Shown here: piece by piece, positions 46,572-55,297 of the stretch
How positions within the stretch are numbered: position 1 is the first letter of the stretch
Layout: each line of letters starts with the position of its first letter
Position numbers and translations under genes: made by a program
Notes under the pieces: generated by a model
Database searches by the model: none
What the model saw: the letters and a program-made list of their open reading frames with translations, nothing else
What the model was told of the DNA's origin: nothing
NCBI RefSeq assembly: GCF_900107845.1
Contig: NZ_FNRM01000001.1
Coordinates: 677,209 to 741,208, forward strand
Direction: 5' to 3'
DNA from: Alkalimonas amylolytica
GTDB taxonomy: Bacteria > Pseudomonadota > Gammaproteobacteria > Enterobacterales > Alteromonadaceae
DNA: 64,000 nt

Positions 46572-47798
46572 ATGGGTAGCCTGACTGCAAAGAAAGTTGA
46601 ATCCTTAATCAAGGGTAAGCCTGGCCGGTACGCAGATGGAGAGGGCCTTTACCTATGCGTACCTAAATCAGGTAAATCGTTTTGGTTTCTGCGCTATACG
46701 GCCAGCAGCAAGCGTCGGGAAATGACATTAGGCCAATGTGCTCATATGTCACTGTCGGAAGCACGGGCCGAGGCCGTCACGCAAAAAAAACACCTGGTGG
46801 TAGAAAAGGTGGATCCGCTGTTTCTGAAACAACGCGCCAAGCAGCATAAACTGCAAACTGTCGACGACTTATTTGCAGACTGGCATAAAGGCAATATCAA
46901 ACGCCTGAAACACCCAAATATTCCTGAGCGGGTGTACCTCAAAGACATAGCACCGCATATTGGCACTGCCGCTCCCAGCAAAGTGGTAGCGCGGGACATC
47001 CAGTACATCATTGAAACCATCACCAATTCAGGCCGGCCCACCATCGCCAATGATGCCCTGCTCTATTTAAAGCAACTGTTTAACCACGCCATAAAACTGG
47101 ATGTGGTGGGTGCCAACCCAGCCAGCGCCTTTACGGTCAGCGATGCCGGCGGCGTAGAGCAAAGCAAGGATCGAGCGCTCAGCATGGCAGAACTAACACG
47201 GGTGTTTGAAGTTTTTCGGGAAAACAAGGATAGTTTTGCCAGAGAGAATTACCTGGCCTGTGCACTGCTGCTCACGCTGGGCGTGCGCAAAAGCGAACTA
47301 ACAGAAGCCAGTTGGCAAGAGATCGATTTAGAGGCGGGAGTGTGGGAGTTACCAAAGGAGCGCAGCAAATCCGGTGTGGGCATCAGTATCCCACTGCCAG
47401 AGTTGTGCATCCATTGGTTTAAAGAATTGCAGATCAGGGCTGCAGGGGCGCCCTATGTGTTTCCCAACCGGCGCAGCAGCAAACGCCCGTTTATGGGACC
47501 AGATACCCTGAACCGGGCCATCACCAAGCTGTTTGGCCATGAAGCTGGCAAAAAGAAACAGCCACCCAACAAAATGGGTGATATCGCACACTTCACTGTG
47601 CACGATCTACGCCGCACCTGCCGCACCCTGCTGGCGCAATTGGGCGTGCCGGGTCATGTGGCTGAGCGCTGTTTAAACCATAAGCTTAGAGGCGTTGAAG
47701 GCATTTACAATCAGCATGATTATTTTGAGGAGCGGAAGGAGGCTTTGGAGAGATTGTCAGGGCATTTGGAAAGTTTAATTCAAAGCAATAGCGATTAA
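46572..47798 (+). CDS. Tyrosine-type site-specific integrase (P4 family)
   Basis: Integrase of a genomic island, 408 aa from the ATG at 46572 (GAGAGG upstream). It has the N-terminal DUF4102 arm-binding domain (LTAKKVESLIKGKPGRYADGEGLYLCV), a SAM-like core-binding domain and the catalytic domain with Arg in LTLGVRKSEL, HDLRRTCRTLL, a later His in CLNHKLRG and the nucleophile Tyr in VEGIYNQHDY. It lies right behind yicC and appears intact, so the island may still be mobile. Confidence 0.95.
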   Translation: MGSLTAKKVESLIKGKPGRYADGEGLYLCVPKSGKSFWFLRYTASSKRREMTLGQCAHMSLSEARAEAVTQKKHLVVEKVDPLFLKQRAKQHKLQTVDDLFADWHKGNIKRLKHPNIPERVYLKDIAPHIGTAAPSKVVARDIQYIIETITNSGRPTIANDALLYLKQLFNHAIKLDVVGANPASAFTVSDAGGVEQSKDRALSMAELTRVFEVFRENKDSFARENYLACALLLTLGVRKSELTEASWQEIDLEAGVWELPKERSKSGVGISIPLPELCIHWFKELQIRAAGAPYVFPNRRSSKRPFMGPDTLNRAITKLFGHEAGKKKQPPNKMGDIAHFTVHDLRRTCRTLLAQLGVPGHVAERCLNHKLRGVEGIYNQHDYFEERKEALERLSGHLESLIQSNSD

Positions 47799-47873
47799 TC
47801 TTGGATGAGTCGATTAGTTGTCTGCTGTATCGGTACCGAAGCTCTGAGCATTAGCTGGTTGTGTGCCAAAGAT

Positions 47874-47909
47874 TGCAGCACAAAAAGCATTGTGACTCCT
47901 TGTGCTGCA
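47874..47909. terminator. Hairpin between integrase and defence genes
   Basis: A 10-bp stem (TGCAGCACAA/TTGTGCTGCA) with a 16-base loop lies between the convergent integrase and minus-strand genes; probably a shared terminator. Confidence 0.55.
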
Positions 47910-47928
47910 GATGCGTACTTACCTTAGT

Positions 47929-48069
47929 TTAATCCTCATCATAATCATAACCTTGGTATTCATCGTTGTTGGGGTTTAGTTGATTCGCATGGTTGTCCAG
48001 ACTATCCCAGTAGGCGTCATTATTTGGATTCATGCTGTCACTTCGATCATCATTTGGTGTTCTGCTCAT
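47929..48069 (-). CDS. Small acidic Asn/Asp-rich protein (46 aa)
   Basis: A short frame of 46 codons, too small for usual gene calling. It starts MSRTPNDDRSDSMNPNNDAY and ends in an acidic Tyr/Asp tail; GAGGA lies ten bases before the ATG. It twice carries an (M/L)NPNND motif, a pattern I recall from short, usually unannotated gammaproteobacterial proteins. Highly polar and probably disordered. It follows the ankyrin-protein gene in the same direction and may be part of that transcript. Function unknown. Confidence 0.6.
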   Translation of the reverse strand: MSRTPNDDRSDSMNPNNDAYWDSLDNHANQLNPNNDEYQGYDYDED

Positions 48070-48154
48070 AATGTCTTTTCCTCAAAGTTTAAATTTAACT
48101 GTTTTCACAAGTGCCATTAAAGTGCCTATTGTTCGGGTGCAATAGCTCGGCCCA

Positions 48155-50878
48155 TCAACAGACCGCCGCTACATTTTCCAATGCCTGTACTACTTGCTGT
48201 AATTCTTCAGGCGTTGCACATCGAGTACCAAATTTTGCTCTCTCCTTTGACAGTCGCTCAAACTCGTCTGAGTTTTCGAGCAAATGCTCAGCTAACTCTA
48301 AAGGCGTGTTATTTCCGGCGTCACGCTGCCAAGCCATTTTAGGCGCGATCGAAATCAGCTGCCGCACAGCATCCTGGTTACCCATCCAGGTAGCGGTATG
48401 AAGCGGAGTTCGTCCATCAACAGCAACTAAATCCAAACGACATGGCAGCTCTAATAGGTAGTTCACACAATCAACACTGTTTGATTTAGTAGCTGAATGC
48501 AGAGCTGTCATACCTTTTATATCTTGCAAATCAGGGTTTGCACCGGCTTCAAGCATAATTTTGACTAATTCATCATCACCGGCCTGAGCCGCCAGCATTA
48601 AAGGTGTTTGGCCCTTAATATCAACGATATTCAGTTGTTTAGGGTGCTCTTTTGCAAGTTGGCCAATAAAGTTTCGCCACTTTTTGAGCAACAAGTTAAA
48701 CCTGTTAACGTCGTCCTGTAACTCAAAAGGTGCCATTTGCTTAATAATTGGTAACCGATCAACAAAGCTACTTCTCATTTTAAACAGCAGCATTAAGACA
48801 GAGTTACCATCCACATCTGGTAAGTTTGAATTAAGCAGTTGCCGGTTAGATTTAATCCATTGTGCAAGCTCGTTTTCTGTACCTGCATCAAGCAATTTCA
48901 GTAGTTCTTTAAAAGCACGATCAAACTGCTTGCTGCTACCTCTCACAATAGCCGGTACGCCCGGATAAGGTTCATAGAGCGTGTCCCAAAAATACTCTGA
49001 TACCCAACGAGCCGTTTCTTCAATAGAGGGCATTTCCTCACACTCATTCATCATTCCACCCGCAAGCATCTCACGATAGAACTTTTCATGATTGTTATGA
49101 ATTAGCTTTTGATTGGCGACAGATAATGCAAAAGCATCTCTGGCAATCTCGCCACGCACAGGACCATAGTTGCGCTCATTTATCGCATCCAATGCTTCTC
49201 TGAAACATTTCCCTGCGTCTTCGAATTGGTTACAAGCCAGCAGATGCTTCGCCTTGTATTGTAAAATGGGCGATTTCCAGAGTTCATAACCTTGGCTTTC
49301 TTCTGCCTCAGCAAGAAGAATAGCCACTTTCGCTGGAGTATCTTTTGTTCTTTGCTTACGCTCGCCATTCAAATAGCCATTTAGCTCCAAAAGAATAGCT
49401 TGGACAGTGTCAGCAGGCGAAGCCGCCAACTCACGCAAACGATTTACAACAAGGCTTCTTGCATTGGTTGAAAGCTGAGGATGCGCAGCAACCTGACTCA
49501 CCACCCAGTAACTCTGTTCATGCTGCAGCGCTCTCCAGGGGGAGGCAACTTGCATCTTAGATAGCAGCTGCTCAGCTCTTACTATTTCGGAACAAAACGA
49601 CTCGGCTCTGTCAGCATTACGCCGAATAATTTTCGCTACTGACTCTGGATTCATGCCAATATGGTCTTCCAACGGCTCGCCAGGTGTCATGTTATAAAAT
49701 CGACGCGTCAGCAGTTGTGCTAGCTCTTGGTTAGCCGTTGAATAGCGTGACGGGAGTATTGAAAGGAAAATACCAAACTTATCCCACTCCGGCAGCTGTT
49801 CTTCAAACCAATGGTTTTCTGCAACTTCACCTTGATCACCATAATTGCGCCAGGCAGCAATGGTGGTGTTATAGACAAACTTATAAATAGAGAATAGTTG
49901 CAACACTTTGTTTTGCTGCTCATCAACACACTGGCGATCAACATCAGGGCAAAGAAGTTTTAATAAACGGCAGTAGCCATCCTGCACGGTACGGGCAAGA
50001 AGAAAGCGCTGGCGAATGGTTTTCATTGAAGGTGCAGCATATCGTTGCGCTATGCACGCAACAAAAGTAGCTTGCTCATCCTCACCGACACTGCCGGCTA
50101 AAATGTCTTCTAGCCGCCCGGCTTGAGCCATCGGAATTTCCACACGCAGCTCGTCAACCGTAAGCATTTTACCTTTAACAAACTGTAATGCAGCTTCAAA
50201 CTGCTCGGCAGGTGTTTGAGTATCGTTAAGTTGAAATGCACCCTTGAAACTGAGCTGTGCATCATCTGCAAAATACTTTTCGATAGAGTCAGGGCTGATG
50301 GGTGTGGCAACTCGCCAATTATACAAAGATCGCTTCAGCCCATCATGCTGGCCGGCTGTGGAATCGCTGCGCTGGTCCGAGAAGACCTCTAGCGGCATTC
50401 CGAGCAAGTCAAGCAACCAGTCAACCACTTGCGCAACTGGCATATATAACGTGGTATTACCGCTTTGCTCAATTATCTCAGGAAGATACCAGAATCGACC
50501 GCCCGGCATTCCTGCATCTAACGGTTGAGGTAGGTTCCAGAATGCGACACGACGTGCCAAGCCAGGCACGAGAAAATAGCCCAACATATCCCAGACAATT
50601 TGCCGCAGGTCCGCAGCAAACGTCCATGTACTGTTTTCAATATGCTTGTAGGCATTTGCGAACTCTTTAAGGTTGTGCATTGCATCGCGTTGCATCTGTG
50701 GATCCATGTCAAAGGCTCCAAAGATAGCCTCCAACGTTTCTTCGCCCATCAACCTATGCATATCCAGGCTTAGCTGGCCTTTGGCAAACTTATCTTTCTT
50801 ATTTGTTGGGTAACCTTGAATCCCTGCGCTTTGGCGGATCTCAAGCAGAATAGATTCAATTAGCGGTAAACTACTCAT
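48155..50878 (-). CDS. Large protein with C-terminal ankyrin repeats
   Basis: A 907-aa protein. Residues 1 to about 740 match no family I recognise and look mainly alpha-helical. From about 753 to 865 there are three to four ankyrin repeats (GQTPLMLAAQAGDDELV; GMTALHSATKSNSVDCV; GRTPLHTATWMGNQDAV; NNTPLELAEHL), which bind protein partners. It is the last large gene of the restriction/defence run, 91 bases after the HSP90-like ATPase gene with AGGA before its ATG. It may be the partner or regulator of that ATPase; defence role is inferred from location. Confidence 0.8.
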   Translation of the reverse strand: MSSLPLIESILLEIRQSAGIQGYPTNKKDKFAKGQLSLDMHRLMGEETLEAIFGAFDMDPQMQRDAMHNLKEFANAYKHIENSTWTFAADLRQIVWDMLGYFLVPGLARRVAFWNLPQPLDAGMPGGRFWYLPEIIEQSGNTTLYMPVAQVVDWLLDLLGMPLEVFSDQRSDSTAGQHDGLKRSLYNWRVATPISPDSIEKYFADDAQLSFKGAFQLNDTQTPAEQFEAALQFVKGKMLTVDELRVEIPMAQAGRLEDILAGSVGEDEQATFVACIAQRYAAPSMKTIRQRFLLARTVQDGYCRLLKLLCPDVDRQCVDEQQNKVLQLFSIYKFVYNTTIAAWRNYGDQGEVAENHWFEEQLPEWDKFGIFLSILPSRYSTANQELAQLLTRRFYNMTPGEPLEDHIGMNPESVAKIIRRNADRAESFCSEIVRAEQLLSKMQVASPWRALQHEQSYWVVSQVAAHPQLSTNARSLVVNRLRELAASPADTVQAILLELNGYLNGERKQRTKDTPAKVAILLAEAEESQGYELWKSPILQYKAKHLLACNQFEDAGKCFREALDAINERNYGPVRGEIARDAFALSVANQKLIHNNHEKFYREMLAGGMMNECEEMPSIEETARWVSEYFWDTLYEPYPGVPAIVRGSSKQFDRAFKELLKLLDAGTENELAQWIKSNRQLLNSNLPDVDGNSVLMLLFKMRSSFVDRLPIIKQMAPFELQDDVNRFNLLLKKWRNFIGQLAKEHPKQLNIVDIKGQTPLMLAAQAGDDELVKIMLEAGANPDLQDIKGMTALHSATKSNSVDCVNYLLELPCRLDLVAVDGRTPLHTATWMGNQDAVRQLISIAPKMAWQRDAGNNTPLELAEHLLENSDEFERLSKERAKFGTRCATPEELQQVVQALENVAAVC

Positions 50879-50969
50879 GATAACTTCCTATCACTATCTG
50901 ACTGCCGCCGATTCTGGCAGATCAGCTCCTTGTCCTCACTGAAACCTGATGTATCCCCCTCTTAATCAT

Positions 50970-53900
50970 TCAGCTAACATCGCCTGCTCGAGTCACAATC
51001 TCAAATTCTTCTTTTTTACTAGACCGATTCAAAGCTATATAGACAGAATGTTCCACTACCTCAGGCTCCAATAGTGGATTTCTTAAAATAGTTAAGTTAA
51101 AAGTATCCGTTGATGTTTTGCAGATACGGTACAAGTAATATTTATCACCGTATTTCAAAGCAGCTTTTTTCTCGTTTCCACGTAGCTCAATCTCTGCTTG
51201 CTTATCTTTTCGACCTTTAACTTCAATAAATCGCTCGACTAGATTCCAATCCCTATTTTCATTCAACCTAAATTGCTCCCGCGCTTCTTCAGTGGCAAAG
51301 CTTAGGATATCGCAACCAAAAGCTTGGTCTCCTGTATATTGCCCGACCAAAAGCGGGAAACGCGGTGGCTCAAAACTTTCTTCAATTTCCAAAACTTTTC
51401 TTTCGCAAAGATCACCATCTACGGTGCTGTAACTGTGAGAGCCCCCACTACCAGAGCGGCTGACTTTTTTTATACTGAGTTTGCGACGGTTTGATACAGG
51501 CATTGGTTTGGTCGGCATTGGAATGATATCCAAATTACCGTCTTTCTCGGGTTCATCTTCCGGCTTAAAGCTGGACGTGCCTCCAGCCTCTAAACCAACA
51601 GGATTCAACGGTTCAGGAACTAACGGCGGCTTCAAGGTTAGCCCTCCGTCCAGTACAGTTGGCGCTTTTATAACTGGAACTGTATCTAAAATACCACCAT
51701 GGATTAAATCAACACTTTCTTTAGTGGCAAGAGCTGCTAGCTGCTCAGCAGAAATATTCTCACCCAGCATTTTACCCAGTAGCTGCAGGCGTTCTTTTGC
51801 GCTGCAGCGAAATAAACGGGCAAAATCACTACCATTTGCTAAGCGATAAATAGATGCTAAAGCCACACCAATAACATCAGCTAATAAATCTGATTGATAG
51901 TGAATAACCTCATTAGGTGTTTTTATATAAAGTACATCAGCATCAATAGACCACTCCCACTCTTTAGGTTCGAATGAAAACTCAACATCTTGATATTTAA
52001 TTTTTAATTCTAACTTAGAACAAAGATTGAGCTTAAGCTTATCGATTTCCTTCCTATATTGGATTTGACTAGATTGGTTCTCACGTAAGGCTTTGAAAAA
52101 TGGCTTAGCCTGCTGAAAGTACAGATCGATGTCTATATCGGTTGCTGCTGGAACAAAACTAAGAATGGTCTGTTGAATCTCATTCCTATCAATAGATTTG
52201 ATGCCTAATAAACGTTCGACCTTTGGGCTACCGGAGCGGTGAGATATTTCAGCAATAGCTAAGCGGTTCAATAACTCCTCAGGCAATCCCCCATCATCGA
52301 TATAGCTCAGCTCGCGAATATTAAAATATTCATACTGCCCTTGTTTTTTCCCCCATATCTTTCCTGTTTCAAAAAACTGAGCTTTGTTACTTCCACCATC
52401 GCCGTATGCCGCATCCAAAGCGCCCAATAACCATCGATACAAGGTTTTGGCTGCGGGTAACTGTTGTTTGAGATTTGGAAGTTCAAGGAGCTTTGCATAA
52501 ATCCCATCAAGGCTTAGCTCCGCAACGTTTGTTATGACACCGGCATGACGCCATGCACTAATAACTGCGGTGCGATCGATACCAAACTCTGCCATTACGG
52601 CATCTTGAGGTATTGCAGGTCTAGGAAAAATTGAATCGCTTAAGGCATCAGCTAAGATTGCTTGATTGGGACTGATAGCTTTATTGTCGCTACCAATCAT
52701 CCAGTTCGTATTTTTAATCAGCCAGTGTATGTAACTGGGCACAGCTCCCCCATACTGGCGTAATTTGTGGGCTCCGCTCCGATAACACGTTAAGCTTGCG
52801 TTTGACGTTTTATCGTTTTGCCATAAACTGCTTCGCGGATCTTTTGATAGCCAGGCGATAACCGCTTGGTACTTATCAGCGACAAGAATATTATCTAATC
52901 CATCGAGAGAAACACATTCATTTAGCTTCAAATTGGCGGAATAAAGATCTTGTTTCGATGTGAAAATGTAATCGTCAAACTGCAGAGGGTATTTCAGCAT
53001 ATCAGCTAAAAATTGAAGAAAACGGTTATCCGCGTTAGTACGCTTAACCTCTCTTGGCCACTTGGCAACACCGAGCCAATTCATAAAACGACACCATTGC
53101 ATTAGATCTTCAGGTTGAATTCCGAACGTCTCAGGGCTCGCGACAAACCTATCTTTTTTTGGCTCATATAACTGCTGAACGATTCTACCTTCGACTCCAT
53201 ATCCTTCGCCCATGTAGAGAATGTCAGCTTCGACCAATTGCCCGTTTTGACTTAGTAGTTTTAGACTGGTTTTCTGTGGGAAAGCCGGCTTATTTTCTTC
53301 ATCCCCCTCTGTGAGATATAGCCGATAAATGGCATCCAACAGTTGTTGTTCAATCTTAGCTGCTTGCTCTGGTTCAAGTTCTTTACGATGATTTGCTTGC
53401 CGCCTTAAATCCTGAATAAGGCTCCCAAATGCATATTCCTGTAATCCAAATTGCTTTAATTCATTCCGAAAGCTCCTGACATCATTCAAGTGCAACGCAA
53501 CCATCAGCTCATGTTGCAGTTCAACATCTAGAAACCACAGCTTGGTCCAACCTGGTAATAAGTTAGGCACGCCACCTTTTGGCGCAATATAAACATCAGC
53601 ATTTCCGGAAATTCTTTCTCCGGCACTACTCAGTAAAAGTGATGACGGGTAACTTTTGCTGTTACCAGGAAGCTTCTTTAATCCGAGAATTAACTTCACC
53701 CTTTGCTCTAAATCTATTTCTGCAAGGCTATCGAGCGCTTCACATAGCGCTTCATGCGAAAGTTCTGATATGCCTAATTCTCTAAACCACTTAAACTCAG
53801 CATCATCGTTTGGCACGATATTTTTAAAACCCGAGACGGGTAACCAATCTGGGTTAGCGCCTTTCAGAGAAAAAACATCTGCAACTTTGGACACATTGCC

Positions 53901-55196
53901 TGCTATTGTTGGCACTATAGTTCGAGCTTTACATGCTTCGTTTAGCAACTTGGGGAAGTTGATTCTTTTGAGGCTTTCTGGGAATTCACCCAAAGGCATT
54001 GCTACACGAAAGCCAGCATTGGCGCCGAGCGGATATTTGGCAGCCCTTTTTTCAGCTACTTCCGCAAGAAAACTGGCTAGCTGAGTAAACACATATTCGT
54101 TGCTTTTCAGTTTGCTGATTTGGTTACGGCTTTGATCCAGTTCGAAAGTTGCATGACAAACAACGGGTAAAGGTAAATTGATTTCTGTAGGGAAATAAGT
54201 AAACAGTGGTGACGTTTTAAACTCGTTTTTATGCTCAACCTCCGGCACAGCGATGACTATCTCATACAGCAGGTCAGTCTTTGAATCGTCAAGATATGAT
54301 TTGTCCACACTCCCCTGAGTTCGAAAAAGCTGCCAAATGCCGATTGGTTCACCATCTTGCATCACCAGTGAGGCATCATCGTCGCCCTCTTTCGACCAGA
54401 CTGACGGACTTTTTTCCGGTAATGCAAACTGTACCTCATCAAGATAAGGAACAAACAACAGCATCTCTGGGCGTAGAGATTCTATTTGTTGCATGGCTTT
54501 ACTAAATGACTCGGCATTTTCGAAGGGAATACCAATCACAGTGGTATAACCTTGGCTCTTCCAATACAGGCAACGGTCGAAAAGAAAACTAGTTATCTGG
54601 CTACCAGAGCCTGACATGGAAGGCGGAATAGGAAAACCCGGAAACGGAAGCTTTGGCAGGATAATATTGTTTTTGTTGTTGCCCCGCTCTCTTTGGACTA
54701 AATCAGCAAGCTCGGAAGACTCATCCATGAGATCCTGCAGTTTATTCGCGCTTACCTCATCACTGTAATAGATTGCTAACTCACCACTTAAAATAATCGG
54801 GTTCTTTGTCCAATTCAAAATAGAGCGAAAACCAAGTCCTTTGCAGCCGATGAATTGCTGCTGGTTTAACCGTTTCGGGCTCAAATGCGCATTTTGTAAT
54901 GACTTAACACCACCAATAGAAAAGGCTTTGCCATTATTTGCTATTAACAAACCGACTTCAGTCAGCTCAATAACCACTTTACCGCTGACCTTTTCGGCTT
55001 TAGCCTGATCAGCAGCATTTTGCAGTAGTTCTAATATCTCGCGCCCTTCATAATCGCGGCTGGTTGCAAGTTCTCCACGATAATTGCTGATCAAATTTGA
55101 CGGTTTTGCTAAATAAGATTTCTTCGTTTTTTGCTCTTCCGCCCTTAATACCTTAAACCACTGCTCGCTAGTAATTGGGATTATCGAATCGTCCAT
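50970..55196 (-). CDS. HSP90-like (sacsin-type) ATPase with C-terminal NO VEIN/DUF3883 nuclease-like domain
   Basis: A 1408-aa protein from MDDSIIPITSEQW (55196; the frame extends 15 codons upstream). Residues about 50-125 form a GHKL ATP site: EILELLQNAADQA (N-box), LLIANNGKAFS (in place of DxGxG), and FIGCKGLGFRS. The middle 1000 residues are unassigned. The last 150 residues resemble DUF3883, with GCDILSF (D1296) and FIEVKGR (E1325-x-K), a PD-(D/E)xK-like arrangement. Such ATPases are recurrent in restriction and defence islands. It follows hsdM and precedes an ankyrin protein; whether it acts with HsdRMS or separately is open. Confidence 0.85.
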   Translation of the reverse strand: MDDSIIPITSEQWFKVLRAEEQKTKKSYLAKPSNLISNYRGELATSRDYEGREILELLQNAADQAKAEKVSGKVVIELTEVGLLIANNGKAFSIGGVKSLQNAHLSPKRLNQQQFIGCKGLGFRSILNWTKNPIILSGELAIYYSDEVSANKLQDLMDESSELADLVQRERGNNKNNIILPKLPFPGFPIPPSMSGSGSQITSFLFDRCLYWKSQGYTTVIGIPFENAESFSKAMQQIESLRPEMLLFVPYLDEVQFALPEKSPSVWSKEGDDDASLVMQDGEPIGIWQLFRTQGSVDKSYLDDSKTDLLYEIVIAVPEVEHKNEFKTSPLFTYFPTEINLPLPVVCHATFELDQSRNQISKLKSNEYVFTQLASFLAEVAEKRAAKYPLGANAGFRVAMPLGEFPESLKRINFPKLLNEACKARTIVPTIAGNVSKVADVFSLKGANPDWLPVSGFKNIVPNDDAEFKWFRELGISELSHEALCEALDSLAEIDLEQRVKLILGLKKLPGNSKSYPSSLLLSSAGERISGNADVYIAPKGGVPNLLPGWTKLWFLDVELQHELMVALHLNDVRSFRNELKQFGLQEYAFGSLIQDLRRQANHRKELEPEQAAKIEQQLLDAIYRLYLTEGDEENKPAFPQKTSLKLLSQNGQLVEADILYMGEGYGVEGRIVQQLYEPKKDRFVASPETFGIQPEDLMQWCRFMNWLGVAKWPREVKRTNADNRFLQFLADMLKYPLQFDDYIFTSKQDLYSANLKLNECVSLDGLDNILVADKYQAVIAWLSKDPRSSLWQNDKTSNASLTCYRSGAHKLRQYGGAVPSYIHWLIKNTNWMIGSDNKAISPNQAILADALSDSIFPRPAIPQDAVMAEFGIDRTAVISAWRHAGVITNVAELSLDGIYAKLLELPNLKQQLPAAKTLYRWLLGALDAAYGDGGSNKAQFFETGKIWGKKQGQYEYFNIRELSYIDDGGLPEELLNRLAIAEISHRSGSPKVERLLGIKSIDRNEIQQTILSFVPAATDIDIDLYFQQAKPFFKALRENQSSQIQYRKEIDKLKLNLCSKLELKIKYQDVEFSFEPKEWEWSIDADVLYIKTPNEVIHYQSDLLADVIGVALASIYRLANGSDFARLFRCSAKERLQLLGKMLGENISAEQLAALATKESVDLIHGGILDTVPVIKAPTVLDGGLTLKPPLVPEPLNPVGLEAGGTSSFKPEDEPEKDGNLDIIPMPTKPMPVSNRRKLSIKKVSRSGSGGSHSYSTVDGDLCERKVLEIEESFEPPRFPLLVGQYTGDQAFGCDILSFATEEAREQFRLNENRDWNLVERFIEVKGRKDKQAEIELRGNEKKAALKYGDKYYLYRICKTSTDTFNLTILRNPLLEPEVVEHSVYIALNRSSKKEEFEIVTRAGDVS

Positions 55197-55229
55197 GTTC
55201 ACACTTATTCCTGCTGGTTTTAAAGGGCA

Positions 55230-55253
55230 TAATGGCGGCAAACGCCGCCATTA
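55230..55253 (-). promoter_or_regulatory. Hairpin between hsdM and the HSP90-like gene
   Basis: A perfect 10-bp GC-rich stem (TAATGGCGGC/GCCGCCATTA, 4-base loop) lies in the 101-base gap after hsdM. The minus strand then reads TGCCCTTTAAAA, so it could be a leaky terminator that lowers expression of the ATPase-ankyrin pair or a processing point. Confidence 0.45.
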
Positions 55254-55297
55254 CAGATCTCAATTATGCAAACTAATAGGAAAGATTTAAGCGCAGC

